Source: Alicycliphilus denitrificans K601 (GTDB taxonomy: Bacteria; Pseudomonadota; Gammaproteobacteria; Burkholderiales; Burkholderiaceae_C). Taken from it: a stretch of 64,000 nt of DNA. The DNA lies in contig NC_015422.1 in the NCBI RefSeq assembly GCF_000204645.1, forward strand, positions 1,178,001 through 1,242,000. The letters run 5' to 3'. This document shows positions 51,393 through 62,245 of the stretch, piece by piece. Position numbers and translations under genes: made by a program. Position 1 is the first letter of the stretch, and each line of letters begins with the position of its first letter. The notes under the pieces were generated by a model. The model made no database searches and was not told the DNA's origin. It saw nothing but the letters and a program-made list of their open reading frames with translations.

Positions 51393-52823
51393 ATGAACTA
51401 CCTCTCCACCCGTGGCGACGCCACCCCCCGCAAGTTCTGCGACATCCTGCTCGAAGGCCTGGCGCCCGACGGCGGCCTGTACCTGCCCGAGCGCTATCCC
51501 CAGGTCAGCGACGCCCAGCTCACCGAGCTGCGCGGGGCTTATCGCAGCCAGGGCTATGCGGAACTCGCCTTCCGCATCCTCTCGCTCTATATCGACGACA
51601 TCCCGCCCGCCGACCTCAAGCGCCTGTGCGAGAAGACGTACATGGCCGAGGTCTTCGGCACGCGCGAGATCGTGCCGCTGCGCCACCTGGAAGAGGGCCT
51701 GTGGATCGAGGCCCTGTCCAACGGCCCCACGCTGGCCTTCAAGGACATGGCCATGCAGCTGCTGGGCAACCTGTTCGAGTACGAGCTGGCCCGCCGCGGC
51801 GAGCAGCTCAACATCCTGGGGGCCACCAGCGGCGACACCGGCAGCGCGGCCGAGTACGCTATGCGCGGCAAGCGGGGCGTGCGCGTGTTCATGACCAGCC
51901 CGCACGGGCGCATGAGCCCCTTCCAGCAGGCGCAGATGTTCAGCCTGCAGGACGCGAACATCCACAACCTCGCCATCGAGGGCGTGTTCGACGACTGCCA
52001 GGACATCGTCAAGGCGGTGAGCAGCGACCACGCGTTCAAGGCCAGGTACAAGATCGGCACCGTCAACTCGATCAACTGGGCGCGGCTGCTCGCGCAGGTG
52101 GTCTACTACTTCGCGGGCTACTTCCAGGCCACGCAGACCAACGCGCAGAAGGTCAGCTTCACCGTGCCCAGCGGCAACTTCGGCAACATCTGCGCCGGCC
52201 ATGTGGCGCGCCAGATGGGCCTGCCCATCGACCGACTGGTCGTCGCCACGAACGAGAACGATGTGCTCGACGAGTTCTTCCGCACCGGCGCGTACCGCGT
52301 GCGCGGCGCGGCCGACACGCACGAGACCAGCAGCCCCAGCATGGACATCAGCAAGGCCAGCAACTTCGAGCGCTTCGTGTTCGACCTGGTCGGCCGCGAC
52401 GGTGCACGCACGCGCCAGCTGTTCGCCGAAGGCGTGGCCCGGCAGGGCTTCTTCGACCTGGGGACGGACCCGGTGTTCCAGGACGCCCGAGCCAAGTACG
52501 GCTTCGAGAGCGGCAAGAGCACGCACGCCGACCGCCTGGCGACGATCCGCGATACCTACGAGCGCTTCGGCCAGATCATCGATACCCACACAGCCGACGG
52601 CGTGAAAGTGGCGCGCGAGCGGCGCGGCGACCCCGCCGTGCCCATGATCGTGCTGGAGACGGCCCTGCCCATCAAGTTCGCCGAAACCATCCAGGAGGCC
52701 CTGGGCCGCGCGCCCGAGCGCCCGGCGAAGTTCGAGGGCATAGAGCAGCTGCCCAAGCGCGTGCAGGTGCTGCCGGCCGACGCCGAGCGGGTCAAGGCCT
52801 ACATCGCAGCCCATTGCGATTGA
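51393..52823 (+). CDS. thrC: Threonine synthase
   Basis: A 476-residue fold-type II PLP enzyme: MNYLSTRGDATPRKFCDILL, the PLP Lys in NGPTLAFKDMAMQLLGN (about residue 117), GATSGDTGSAAEYAM, FTVPSGNFGNICAGHVA, and ETSSPSMDISKASNFERFV. The length fits the class of long threonine synthases found in proteobacteria. It converts O-phosphohomoserine to threonine. It starts 10 bases after the toxin stop. Confidence 0.95.
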   Translation: MNYLSTRGDATPRKFCDILLEGLAPDGGLYLPERYPQVSDAQLTELRGAYRSQGYAELAFRILSLYIDDIPPADLKRLCEKTYMAEVFGTREIVPLRHLEEGLWIEALSNGPTLAFKDMAMQLLGNLFEYELARRGEQLNILGATSGDTGSAAEYAMRGKRGVRVFMTSPHGRMSPFQQAQMFSLQDANIHNLAIEGVFDDCQDIVKAVSSDHAFKARYKIGTVNSINWARLLAQVVYYFAGYFQATQTNAQKVSFTVPSGNFGNICAGHVARQMGLPIDRLVVATNENDVLDEFFRTGAYRVRGAADTHETSSPSMDISKASNFERFVFDLVGRDGARTRQLFAEGVARQGFFDLGTDPVFQDARAKYGFESGKSTHADRLATIRDTYERFGQIIDTHTADGVKVARERRGDPAVPMIVLETALPIKFAETIQEALGRAPERPAKFEGIEQLPKRVQVLPADAERVKAYIAAHCD

Positions 52824-52826
52824 TGG

Positions 52827-52880
52827 CCAGAATGGCCTTCAGCTCTTGCCAGGCAAGCGCTGGAAGCTATCAAAAATGAT
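52827..52880 (-). repeat. Palindromic repeat between thrC and mobB
   Basis: Read on the minus strand: TTTTTGATAGCTTCCAGCGC, TTGCC, TGGCAAGAGCTGAAGGCCATTCTGG. It is one of the clearest copies of the family. It ends just before the AGGAG ribosome site of mobB, so it also supplies that gene's upstream region. Confidence 0.8.
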
Positions 52881-52896
52881 TAGAAGGAGTGGCGCG

Positions 52897-53448
52897 ATGA
52901 AGGTGGTTGGCTTTGCCGGCTATTCGGGCAGCGGCAAAACCACGCTGGTGGAGCAGCTGATTCCCGAGCTGCGCCTGCACGGCCTGCGCGTGTCGGTGGT
53001 CAAGCATGCGCACCACAAGTTCGACATCGACCATGTGGGCAAGGACAGCTGGCGCCACCGCGAGGCCGGAGCCTACGAGGTGGCCGTGGCCTCCGATCGC
53101 CGCATGGCGCTGATGCGAGAATTCGAGCGGGCGCACGCGCCCAGCGTGCACGAGCTGTTGGCCGAGCTGGATCCGCGCGCCGACTGGGTGCTGGTGGAAG
53201 GCTTCAAGGACAGCGACCTGCCCAAGGTCGAGATCTGGCGCGCGCCCTCGCCCGAATACCATGAGCGCCCCGCGCTCTACCCGCACGACCCCTGCATCGT
53301 CGCCGTGGCCACCGACGCATCCGCGCTGCCCGCGCCCACGGCGCTGCCGGTGCTGGATGTGCGCAACCCCCACGCCGTGGCGCAGTGGCTGCTGGCGCAG
53401 GGCGCGCGCTTTGACTATGTGCCCCAACGGGTGGAGGTTTGCGAATGA
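52897..53448 (+). CDS. mobB: Molybdopterin-guanine dinucleotide biosynthesis protein MobB
   Basis: A 183-residue GTPase-type protein starting at ATG 52897 after AGGAG. P-loop GYSGSGKTTLVEQLIP (about residues 8-23), the VSVVKHAHHKFDIDHVGKDS switch-like segment, and VLVEGFKDSDLPKVE are typical. MobB helps MobA add GMP to the molybdenum cofactor. It overlaps moeA by four bases. Confidence 0.93.
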   Translation: MKVVGFAGYSGSGKTTLVEQLIPELRLHGLRVSVVKHAHHKFDIDHVGKDSWRHREAGAYEVAVASDRRMALMREFERAHAPSVHELLAELDPRADWVLVEGFKDSDLPKVEIWRAPSPEYHERPALYPHDPCIVAVATDASALPAPTALPVLDVRNPHAVAQWLLAQGARFDYVPQRVEVCE

Positions 53449-54692
53449 CAACCCAGGCGAAATCCCAGGCGCGCGCGCCCCTCAAGCCCCTCGACGAAGC
53501 CCTGGCCGATCTGCTGGCCCAGGCCGCGCCGCTGTCGGGTACCGATACCGTCAGTACTTTCGACGCCGACGGCCGCGTGCTCGCCCAACCGGCCATTTCG
53601 CCGCTGCAGGTGCCGCCGCAGGACAACAGCTCCATGGACGGCTACGCCGTGCGCCGCGCCGACGTCACGGCAGCGGGTGTGGAGCTGCCCGTAGCCCAGC
53701 GCATCGCCGCGGGCGGCTGTGGCACGCCGCTCGCGGCCGGCACGGCCGCGCGCATTTTCACGGGCGCGCCCGTGCCCGAGGGGGCCGACGCCATCGTCAT
53801 GCAGGAAGACTGCGAGGCCCTGGACGGGGGCGCGCGCGTGCGCGTGAACGCCGTGCCCGCAGCCGGGCAGTGGATACGCCGCGCGGGCGAGGATATCGCC
53901 CTGGGCGCCCAGGTGCTGGCCGCCGGCACGCGCCTGACCCCCGCAGAGCTGGGCCTGGCCGCCAGCATCGGACTGGCCAGCCTGCAGGTGGCACGCAGGC
54001 CGCGCGTGGCGCTCTTTTCCACGGGCGACGAACTCGTCATGCCTGGCGAAGTGCCGCCCGCGCAGATGAAGCCTGGCGCCATCTACAACAGCAACCGCTT
54101 CTTCCTGCGTGCCATGCTGCTGCGCCTGGGCTGCGAGGTGAGCGACCTGGGCATAGTGCCCGACCGGCGCGAGGCCACCGTGGCCGCGCTGCGCGAGGCC
54201 GCGCAGGGGAACGACCTGATCCTGACCAGCGGCGGCGTCTCCGTGGGCGAGGAAGACCACATCAAGCCCGCCGTGGAGAGCCTGGGCCGGCTCGACCTGT
54301 GGCAGATCGCCATGAAACCGGGCAAGCCCTTCGCCTACGGCCGCATCGGCGGCGCGCACTTCATGGGCCTGCCGGGCAACCCGGTGTCCAGCTTCGTCAC
54401 CTTCGGCCTGCTGGTGCGGCCCTTCCTGCTGCGCCTGCAGGGCGTGCGCGATGTTGCTCCCAAGGCAATAGCTGCAAGCGCCGGATTCGACTGGCCCAGG
54501 GCCGACAAGCGCCGTGAATTCCTGCGCGTGCGCCATGCGGCAGACGGCACGCTGGAGCTGTTTGCCAACCAGAGCTCGGGCGTGCTCACCTCGGCCGCCT
54601 GGGCCGACGGCGTGGTGGACAACCCCGCGGGCCAGACGATCGCGCGCGGCAACCGCGTGCGCTTTCTGCCGTTCGTGGAGTTGCTGTCATGA
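53445..54692 (+). CDS. moeA: Molybdopterin molybdotransferase MoeA
   Basis: A 415-residue protein with all four MoeA domains: PPQDNSSMDGYAVRRAD, the IFTGAPVPEGADAIVMQED region, STGDELVMPGE leading to SNRFFLRAMLLRLG, and the MPT-binding SGGVSVGEEDHIK and GLPGNPVSSFVTF. It inserts molybdate into adenylylated molybdopterin. Around residues 341-353, in the linker to the last domain, the DNA resembles the palindromic repeat. The start overlaps mobB (ATGA) and the end overlaps moaD (ATGA). Confidence 0.94.
   Translation: MTTQAKSQARAPLKPLDEALADLLAQAAPLSGTDTVSTFDADGRVLAQPAISPLQVPPQDNSSMDGYAVRRADVTAAGVELPVAQRIAAGGCGTPLAAGTAARIFTGAPVPEGADAIVMQEDCEALDGGARVRVNAVPAAGQWIRRAGEDIALGAQVLAAGTRLTPAELGLAASIGLASLQVARRPRVALFSTGDELVMPGEVPPAQMKPGAIYNSNRFFLRAMLLRLGCEVSDLGIVPDRREATVAALREAAQGNDLILTSGGVSVGEEDHIKPAVESLGRLDLWQIAMKPGKPFAYGRIGGAHFMGLPGNPVSSFVTFGLLVRPFLLRLQGVRDVAPKAIAASAGFDWPRADKRREFLRVRHAADGTLELFANQSSGVLTSAAWADGVVDNPAGQTIARGNRVRFLPFVELLS
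54466..54502 (+). repeat. Possible palindromic-repeat remnant inside moeA
   Basis: AATAGCTGCAAGCGCCGGATT followed by CGACTGGCCCAGGGCC keeps the order and spacing of the repeat (AATAGCTGCCAGCGC...GGCC) but with several changes. It encodes a linker of MoeA. Weaker than the cobU and btuD cases. Confidence 0.4.
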
Positions 54693-54949
54693 CCCTCAAG
54701 ACCATCCAGGTGCGGTATTTCGCCTCCATCCGCGAGGCCGTGGGCACCGGCCACGAGACGCTGCAGACCGGCGCCGACACCCTGGGCGCGCTGCGCGATG
54801 AACTCATCGCGCGCGGCGAACCCTGGGCCGGCTGCCTCGCACGCGGGCGCGCCGTGCGAATGGCCCTGAACCAGGTCATGGCACAGGACACCACGCCGCT
54901 GGCGCCGGGTGCAGAGGCTGCGTTCTTCCCGCCCGTCACAGGCGGTTGA
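54689..54949 (+). CDS. moaD: Molybdopterin synthase small subunit MoaD
   Basis: An 86-residue ubiquitin-fold protein: IQVRYFASIREAVGTGHETL near the start, NQVMAQDTTPLAPGAEAAFF, and the essential Gly-Gly C-terminus (PVTGG) that carries the thiocarboxylate. It donates sulfur to precursor Z together with MoaE. Overlap with moeA is four bases; its 3' end overlaps the convergent DapA-family gene by 14 bases. Confidence 0.93.
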   Translation: MTLKTIQVRYFASIREAVGTGHETLQTGADTLGALRDELIARGEPWAGCLARGRAVRMALNQVMAQDTTPLAPGAEAAFFPPVTGG

Positions 54950-55838
54950 GCGCGGCCTCCTGCGCTGCTGCGAGCGCCGCGAGGCGCCGTGCGAGCCCGG
55001 TGCTCGCGTGCTCCATGGGCGCACGCAGGCTGGCGCCCATCTCTCCCTGCTGTGCGAGCAGCGCCTTGATGGGCGCGGGGTTTGGCTCGGTGAAGCAGGC
55101 TTGCACCACCGGCAGCAGGGCCTGCCACAGCGCGCGGGCGCGCGGCAGGTCGCCGGTGGCCACGCAGCGCATGAGCTCGGCGAAGCGGGCAGGCTGCCAG
55201 TGCGCGCTGGCGGCAATGGCGCCGCTGCCGCCCAGCGCGAGCGTGGAGAGGATCTGCGCATCCTCGCCCGCCAGCACCTGCAGCCGGCCGCCGGAGATCA
55301 GTGCCTGGGTCTTGGCCGCATCGCCGCCACAGTCCTTGATGGCTCGGATGCGTGGATGCTCCGCCAGTGCTTGCAGCGTGGCCAGCTCCAGCGTGGCGCC
55401 CGTGCGATAGGGAATGTCGTAAATGATCAGCGGGTGCATGCTTGCGTCGGCGATGGTGCGGAACCACTGCAGCAGGCCGGCCTGCGAGGGACGGATGTAG
55501 TGCGGCGCAGGCACGAGCAGGCCCGCGAGGGGGCGCGTGTTCCAGCCGCGCACGCGTTCGAGCACATGGCCCAGGTGGTAGCCCGACAAGCCCATGACTA
55601 CAGGCAGCCCAGGCGCTGCGGCGAGTACGGCATCAAGCGCGGCGTCCTGCTCGGCTGTGTCGAGGGCGGCGGCTTCGCCCGTGGAGCCGCACGCGACCAC
55701 GCCGGCAATACCGCCGGAGCGCAGCCGTTGCACCAGGGCGCGCAGCGCCGCGTGGTCGATGGCGCCGTCGCCATCGAATGGCGTGACGAGGGGAATCCAC
55801 AGGCCGGAGAACCCGGCGGAGGGGTGGGGGGAAGACAT
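54936..55838 (-). CDS. Dihydrodipicolinate synthase (DapA) family lyase
   Basis: A 300-residue TIM-barrel aldolase: GLWIPLVTPFDGDGAIDH, CGSTGEAAALDTAEQ (phosphate/carboxylate-binding GSTGE), YDIPYRTG with the catalytic Tyr, and AIKDCGGD with the Schiff-base Lys (about residue 160). It fits 4-hydroxy-tetrahydrodipicolinate synthase, the first step of lysine synthesis, but may be a paralogue of the wider family. ATG 55838 has AAAGGA upstream. A ten-base stem-loop lies about 110 bases upstream in its leader. Confidence 0.85.
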   Translation of the reverse strand: MSSPHPSAGFSGLWIPLVTPFDGDGAIDHAALRALVQRLRSGGIAGVVACGSTGEAAALDTAEQDAALDAVLAAAPGLPVVMGLSGYHLGHVLERVRGWNTRPLAGLLVPAPHYIRPSQAGLLQWFRTIADASMHPLIIYDIPYRTGATLELATLQALAEHPRIRAIKDCGGDAAKTQALISGGRLQVLAGEDAQILSTLALGGSGAIAASAHWQPARFAELMRCVATGDLPRARALWQALLPVVQACFTEPNPAPIKALLAQQGEMGASLRAPMEHASTGLARRLAALAAAQEAALNRL

Positions 55839-55944
55839 GGGTTTTCGTCCTTTCAAGGGCAAGCGACCGGGAAATGAATCGGCCGGCGTGCGCGCGGGGC
55901 CTCGGGGCTCGATGAAAAGGAAAACGGGTGGGAATCGTGCCTGT

Positions 55945-55973
55945 CGGTTCCGTCGCTCATCCGGACGGAACCG
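55945..55973. promoter_or_regulatory. Perfect 10-bp inverted repeat upstream of the DapA-family gene
   Basis: CGGTTCCGTC (55945-55954) and GACGGAACCG (55964-55973) flank a nine-base loop. It may be an operator or an RNA hairpin in the leader of the minus-strand gene. No function can be assigned. The rest of the 55839-56102 gap shows nothing gene-like. Confidence 0.4.
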
Positions 55974-56102
55974 CAGCTCCGGTCAGATGAGCTGGGGTTT
56001 TTGGGCTTTGCCCACGCACGGCAGGGCCGCCATGGGGGCGGCTCGGCGGACGGGGGCAAGGCGTGAAGGCATCGCCGCAGTATAGCGAGGCAGGGGAAGG
56101 AA

Positions 56103-56414
56103 TCAGGCTAGCGCCGGACTGCGCCAGTCCAGCAACTCGGCCAGGCGCAGCGTGATCCAGCGCGCCTCCTGCGGGCTCACGCACGCGCCGGGCGCGGCCA
56201 GGCCCGCGTGGATGCCCAGCAGCACGCCTTCCTCCGAGCGCGCGCCGCCGTGGTAGAGCTGCTGCGCCTGCTCCACCAGGTGGCAGGCCAGGTCCTCGCA
56301 CAGCTCGTAGCGCGCGCGCACCTCGTCCGCCGGCGCCAGCAGGCGCTGCCGCGCGTCGCTGTACAGCGCGATGAAGGAAGAGGGGACCAGGATCTGGTTG
56401 TCGCCGTCGTGCAT
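56103..56414 (-). CDS. Conserved small protein (Comamonadaceae type), function unknown
   Basis: A 103-residue soluble protein: DNQILVPSSFIALYSDARQRL, VRARYELCEDLACHLVEQAQQ, and VSPQEARWITLRLAELLDW. I recall this pattern from short Comamonadaceae proteins sometimes labelled ATPase with chaperone activity, a label I would not trust. The start ATG 56414 precedes conserved sequence; ATG 56423 is an alternative. It is downstream of the DUF3149 gene but separated by a terminator. Confidence 0.65.
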   Translation of the reverse strand: MHDGDNQILVPSSFIALYSDARQRLLAPADEVRARYELCEDLACHLVEQAQQLYHGGARSEEGVLLGIHAGLAAPGACVSPQEARWITLRLAELLDWRSPALA

Positions 56415-56435
56415 GGCCTGCATTGTCCGGCAATG

Positions 56436-56477
56436 GGGGCAAAACAAAGGCGCCGTTCCTGGCGGAGGCGGCGCCTT
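56436..56477 (-). terminator. Rho-independent terminator after the DUF3149 gene
   Basis: On the minus strand AAGGCGCCG and CGGCGCCTT (plus 56447-56477) form a nine-base stem, followed by TTTGTTTT. It ends transcription from the small membrane protein gene at 56640. Confidence 0.75.
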
Positions 56478-56496
56478 CTGCCTTGGAGAAGGGCTA

Positions 56497-56640
56497 TCAG
56501 GGCTGCTTGTCCCCGGCCTTGGGCGCGTCGTTGCGCGTGAACAGCCACACGAAGAATCCCAGCATGCACAGCATGAAGCCGATGCCGACGGCGCTGAACA
56601 GGCCTACGTCGGTCGTGAAGAGTTGCTTGAGCAGTTGCAT
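56497..56640 (-). CDS. DUF3149-type single-span membrane peptide
   Basis: A 47-residue protein with a clear GGAGG ribosome site ten bases before its ATG. The sequence MQLLKQLFTTDVGLFSAVGI opens a single transmembrane helix (residues 13-36) and a short charged cytoplasmic tail. The LFTTDVGL start matches DUF3149 proteins. Function unknown. It has its own terminator. Confidence 0.8.
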   Translation of the reverse strand: MQLLKQLFTTDVGLFSAVGIGFMLCMLGFFVWLFTRNDAPKAGDKQP

Positions 56641-56752
56641 GGCGCATTTCCTCCGTTGTTGACTGTTGCTGCCATTGCAGCGCAGCCCGGCGAGGGCTAC
56701 TTTGAGACAAGTCAAAAATCGGGGTATACCCTAGTACTGTCGTCAAGTACCT

Positions 56753-57007
56753 TCAATCGGGCACGAACAGGCGCTCGAAGCGCTGCTGGTCGACCTCCAG
56801 CTCGAAGGTCACGAGCTGGCCCATCTTGCCGTCGGCCCGGCGGTGGGCGGCGAACAGGCTGCACCGGCCCGCCAGCCCGAAGCTCGGCAGGTCGATCAGC
56901 GCATAGGGCTGGGGCACGAAGGTCTGGAACTCGAACACCACGTGGTGCGTGTTGCGCGGCGATGGGTAGAGCGTGTAGTCGGCGGTGGTGATGGTCTGCA
57001 GGGCCAT
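56753..57007 (-). CDS. Conserved hypothetical protein
   Basis: An 84-residue protein starting MALQTITTADYTLYPSPRNT and containing FEFQTFVPQPYALIDLPSFG and VTFELEVDQQRFERL. I do not recognise the family. Codon use is normal for the genome and the frame is unbroken, so it is probably real. ATG 57007 is preferred; a TTG at 57052 would extend it toward the divergent moaE. No ribosome site is obvious. Confidence 0.5.
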   Translation of the reverse strand: MALQTITTADYTLYPSPRNTHHVVFEFQTFVPQPYALIDLPSFGLAGRCSLFAAHRRADGKMGQLVTFELEVDQQRFERLFVPD

Positions 57008-57063
57008 GGCGGGCGGGGCGTTAAAGTGCCGGGCAATGCCGCCATTTTGCAATGCCTGACCCC

Positions 57064-57540
57064 ATGACCCGCGTTTCCATCCAGACCCAGGATTTCGATG
57101 TCTCCGCCGAGCTGGCGGCGTTGCGCGCCCGGGACGCGCGCGTGGGCGCCGTGTGCTGCTTCGTGGGCACGGTGCGCGACCGCAACGACGGCGACGCCGT
57201 CGCCACGATGGAGCTGGAGCACTACCCCGGCATGACGGAGCAGTCCATCGAGGCCATGATCGACGAGGCCTTCGCGCGCTTCGACCTGTACGGCGTGCGC
57301 GTGATCCACCGCGTGGGGCTGCTGGCCCCGCTCGACCAGATCGTGCTCGTGGCCGTGACCTCGGCGCACCGCGGCGAGAGCTTCCAGGCCTGCGAGTTCC
57401 TCATGGACTACCTCAAGACCCAGGCGCCGTTCTGGAAGAAGGAAGCCACGCCGCAGGGCGCGCGCTGGGTCGATGCGCGCGTGAGCGACGACGCGGCGCT
57501 GGCGCGCTGGGGCATCGCCGCGCCGCCTCAGGCAGGCTGA
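57064..57540 (+). CDS. moaE: Molybdopterin synthase catalytic subunit MoaE
   Basis: A 158-residue protein with VGAVCCFVGTVRDRNDGD, LEHYPGMTEQSIEAM, IHRVGLLAPLDQIVLVAV, and the catalytic Lys region KTQAPFWKKE. It pairs with MoaD to form molybdopterin. ATG 57064 is chosen by family length; ATG 57052 in frame is possible. It is separated from moaD by a convergent lyase and three small genes, unlike the usual moaDE order. Confidence 0.92.
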   Translation: MTRVSIQTQDFDVSAELAALRARDARVGAVCCFVGTVRDRNDGDAVATMELEHYPGMTEQSIEAMIDEAFARFDLYGVRVIHRVGLLAPLDQIVLVAVTSAHRGESFQACEFLMDYLKTQAPFWKKEATPQGARWVDARVSDDAALARWGIAAPPQAG

Positions 57541-57556
57541 ATTTATCGCGCCATGG

Positions 57557-57585
57557 CTTGAAATCAGGGCGCCGCAGCCTTAGCT
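57557..57585 (+). promoter_or_regulatory. Possible heat-shock (sigma32) promoter of clpB
   Basis: CTTGAAA at 57557-57563 is a perfect sigma32 -35 element. The -10 (CCTTAGCT, after 14 bases) is only partly like CCCCAT-T. Position, 23 bases before the clpB ATG, supports the call. Confidence 0.4.
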
Positions 57586-57607
57586 AGCGACAAGTTGGAG
57601 GTCTTAC

Positions 57608-60211
<2,604 letters not shown>

Positions 60212-60274
60212 GCCCTACCATAGGGCATGCGCGGGCCCTGGCCCGCGCGCCCGGATGTCAGAAAGGGGCATGGT

Positions 60275-60589
60275 TTGAATGAAGTTGTGGCCGGTGTGAT
60301 CCGGTGGGCGTTGCGTCTGGTGGTCTTTGCCATGGGCGTGGTTCTGTTCCTGAGCCTGGTGGTGGCCGCCGCAGTGTTGGCGCTGGTGTGGGGCCTGCGC
60401 GCCCTCTGGGCGCGGCTGACCGGCAGGTCGGCCATGCCGTGGACCATGCGCATGGACCCGCGCACCGGCTGGAGCACCGTCTACCGCAGCACGGCGCGCT
60501 GGACGGCGCAGGCCTCGTCCGAGCGCCGGCGCAGCGAGGCCGGCGGGGTGCACGACATCACGGACGTGGTGCCGCGCGAGATTCCCTGA
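60275..60589 (+). CDS. Small two-helix membrane protein downstream of clpB
   Basis: A 104-residue protein with hydrophobic segments at residues 5-25 and 27-42, then a basic soluble part and the end HDITDVVPREIP. TTG 60275 has AAAGGGG six bases upstream and starts right before the first helix; ATG 60227 would fall inside a strong hairpin (60229-60248) and is less likely. Function unknown. Confidence 0.6.
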   Translation: MNEVVAGVIRWALRLVVFAMGVVLFLSLVVAAAVLALVWGLRALWARLTGRSAMPWTMRMDPRTGWSTVYRSTARWTAQASSERRRSEAGGVHDITDVVPREIP

Positions 60590-60656
60590 AACCCGGTCGA
60601 TGGGCTGCTGGCCGCTGGCCGCTGCCTGCTGCCTCTTGCCCTTCCATGTGCCGCCG

Positions 60657-60696
60657 CGCGGCCTGCCCAGGCAGGCCCGCGTGGCTTTCTTTTTTA
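60657..60696 (+). terminator. Rho-independent terminator before the aldehyde dehydrogenase gene
   Basis: GGCCTGCC (60660-60667) pairs with GGCAGGCC (60670-60677), extended by GC-rich flanks, and is followed by TTTCTTTTTTA. It ends the clpB-side transcript 12 bases ahead of the next start. Confidence 0.75.
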
Positions 60697-60708
60697 TGAT
60701 GGGGTGCC

Positions 60709-62169
60709 ATGACGCCTGACGACATCCGCAACCTCTTCGACCTGCAGCGCCAGGCCAGCAGGGCCCAGCCCGACGTGCCGCTGATGGTGCGGCGCGAGCG
60801 CCTGCTGCGCATGCGCAAACTGCTCGACGAGCATGGCCCGGCGCTCGCTGCCGCGGTGCAGGCCGACTTCGGCATGCGCTCGCCGCGCCTGACCGAGGTG
60901 GCCGACCTGTTCGTGCTGCGCTCCCAGCTCGCGCACACGCTGCGCCACCTCGCGCGCTGGTGCCGGCGCACCAGGGTGCGCACGCCCCTGTTCCTGCAGC
61001 CCGCGCGCGGGTGGATCGAGCGCCAGCCGCTGGGTGTGGTGGGTGTGATCTCGCCCTGGAACTACCCCGTGCAGCTGGCCCTGGCGCCCGCCATCGGCGC
61101 GCTGGCGGCGGGCAACCGCGTGATGCTCAAGCCCAGCGAACTCACGCCCCACACCTCGGCGCAGCTTGCGGCGCTGGTGTCGCAGTTCTTCGCCCCGGAC
61201 GAGTTCTGCGTGGTGCAGGGCGACGCGGCCACCGCCGCGCTGGTGGCCTCGCTGCCGTTCGACCACCTGGTGTTCACGGGCTCCACCGCCGTGGGCCGCA
61301 GGGTGGCGCAGGCGGCGGCGGCCAACCTCACGCCCACCACGCTGGAGCTGGGCGGCAAGTCGCCCGCCATCATCGACGCGGACTGCGACATGGCGGACGC
61401 CGCACTCAAGATCGCCCACGGCAAGCTGCTCAACGCGGGCCAGACCTGCATCGCGCCGGACTACGTGATGCTGCCGCGTGGCAGCGAAGCCGCCTTTGCC
61501 GATGCGTTCCGCGCCGCGGTGGCGCGGCTGTTCCCGTACTTCGAGGGCAACCCGGACTACGCCTCCATCATCAGCCCGCGCCATCTTGCGCGGCTGCGCA
61601 CCATGCTGCAGCAGGCCCAGACTCTGGGCGCCGAGGTGCATGCCATGGAGCCCGTGCCGGGCTCGCCCCCGCCGCCGCCCCAGGGCATCGGCGACGGCGT
61701 GGGCCGGCAGATGGCGCCGGTGCTAGTGTTCGGCGCCACGCCGGGCATGCAGCTCATGCAGGAGGAAATCTTCGGCCCCGTGCTGCCGGTGCTCAGCTAC
61801 GAGCGGCTTGACGACGCCATCGCGCACATCAACGCCCGCCCGCGCCCGCTGGCGCTGTACTGGTTCGGCCGCAGCGAGGCGGTGCAGGGCGACGTGCTGC
61901 GCCGCACCGTGAGCGGCGGCGTGTCGGTGAACGACACGCTGATGCACATCGCGCACGACAACCTGCCCTTCGGCGGCGTGGGCGACAGCGGCTGGGGGGC
62001 GTACCACGCCGAGGCTGGCTTCCTGCGCTTTTGCCACCAGAAACCGGTGCTGGCGCAGTCGCGCTGGTCCCTGGGGCATCTGCTGTATCCGCCCTACGGC
62101 GCGCGCTTCGACAGGATCATGGCGCTGCTGCGGCGCCTGATGCAGGGCGGTTTGAACGGGCAGGGCTAA
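60709..62169 (+). CDS. Coniferyl-aldehyde-type aldehyde dehydrogenase
   Basis: A 486-residue class 3-like ALDH: ISPWNYPVQLALAPAIGALA, LELGGKSPAIID with catalytic Glu, and NAGQTCIAPDYVMLP with the nucleophile Cys (about residue 248), EEIFGPVLPVLSY and NLPFGGVGDSGWGAYH. The short N-terminal part and C-terminal hydrophobic end (WSLGHLLYPPYGARFD) match coniferyl aldehyde dehydrogenases, which oxidise aromatic or medium-chain aldehydes with NAD(P). An insertion of Pro residues near 320-330 is unusual but in frame. Confidence 0.9.
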   Translation: MTPDDIRNLFDLQRQASRAQPDVPLMVRRERLLRMRKLLDEHGPALAAAVQADFGMRSPRLTEVADLFVLRSQLAHTLRHLARWCRRTRVRTPLFLQPARGWIERQPLGVVGVISPWNYPVQLALAPAIGALAAGNRVMLKPSELTPHTSAQLAALVSQFFAPDEFCVVQGDAATAALVASLPFDHLVFTGSTAVGRRVAQAAAANLTPTTLELGGKSPAIIDADCDMADAALKIAHGKLLNAGQTCIAPDYVMLPRGSEAAFADAFRAAVARLFPYFEGNPDYASIISPRHLARLRTMLQQAQTLGAEVHAMEPVPGSPPPPPQGIGDGVGRQMAPVLVFGATPGMQLMQEEIFGPVLPVLSYERLDDAIAHINARPRPLALYWFGRSEAVQGDVLRRTVSGGVSVNDTLMHIAHDNLPFGGVGDSGWGAYHAEAGFLRFCHQKPVLAQSRWSLGHLLYPPYGARFDRIMALLRRLMQGGLNGQG

Positions 62170-62245
62170 ACCTGGGGGCTAGCGTGCCGTAAGGCATTTG
62201 CGCGAGAATGTTAGGTTTCTCGAAATTCACCCGTTTTCGTTTCCC

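Noticed and set aside
49277..51394. 705-codon minus-strand frame opposite hom and the toxin-antitoxin pair
   Set aside because: Low-complexity His/Gly/Ala composition and three well-supported plus-strand genes in the same place; an antisense artefact of codon bias.
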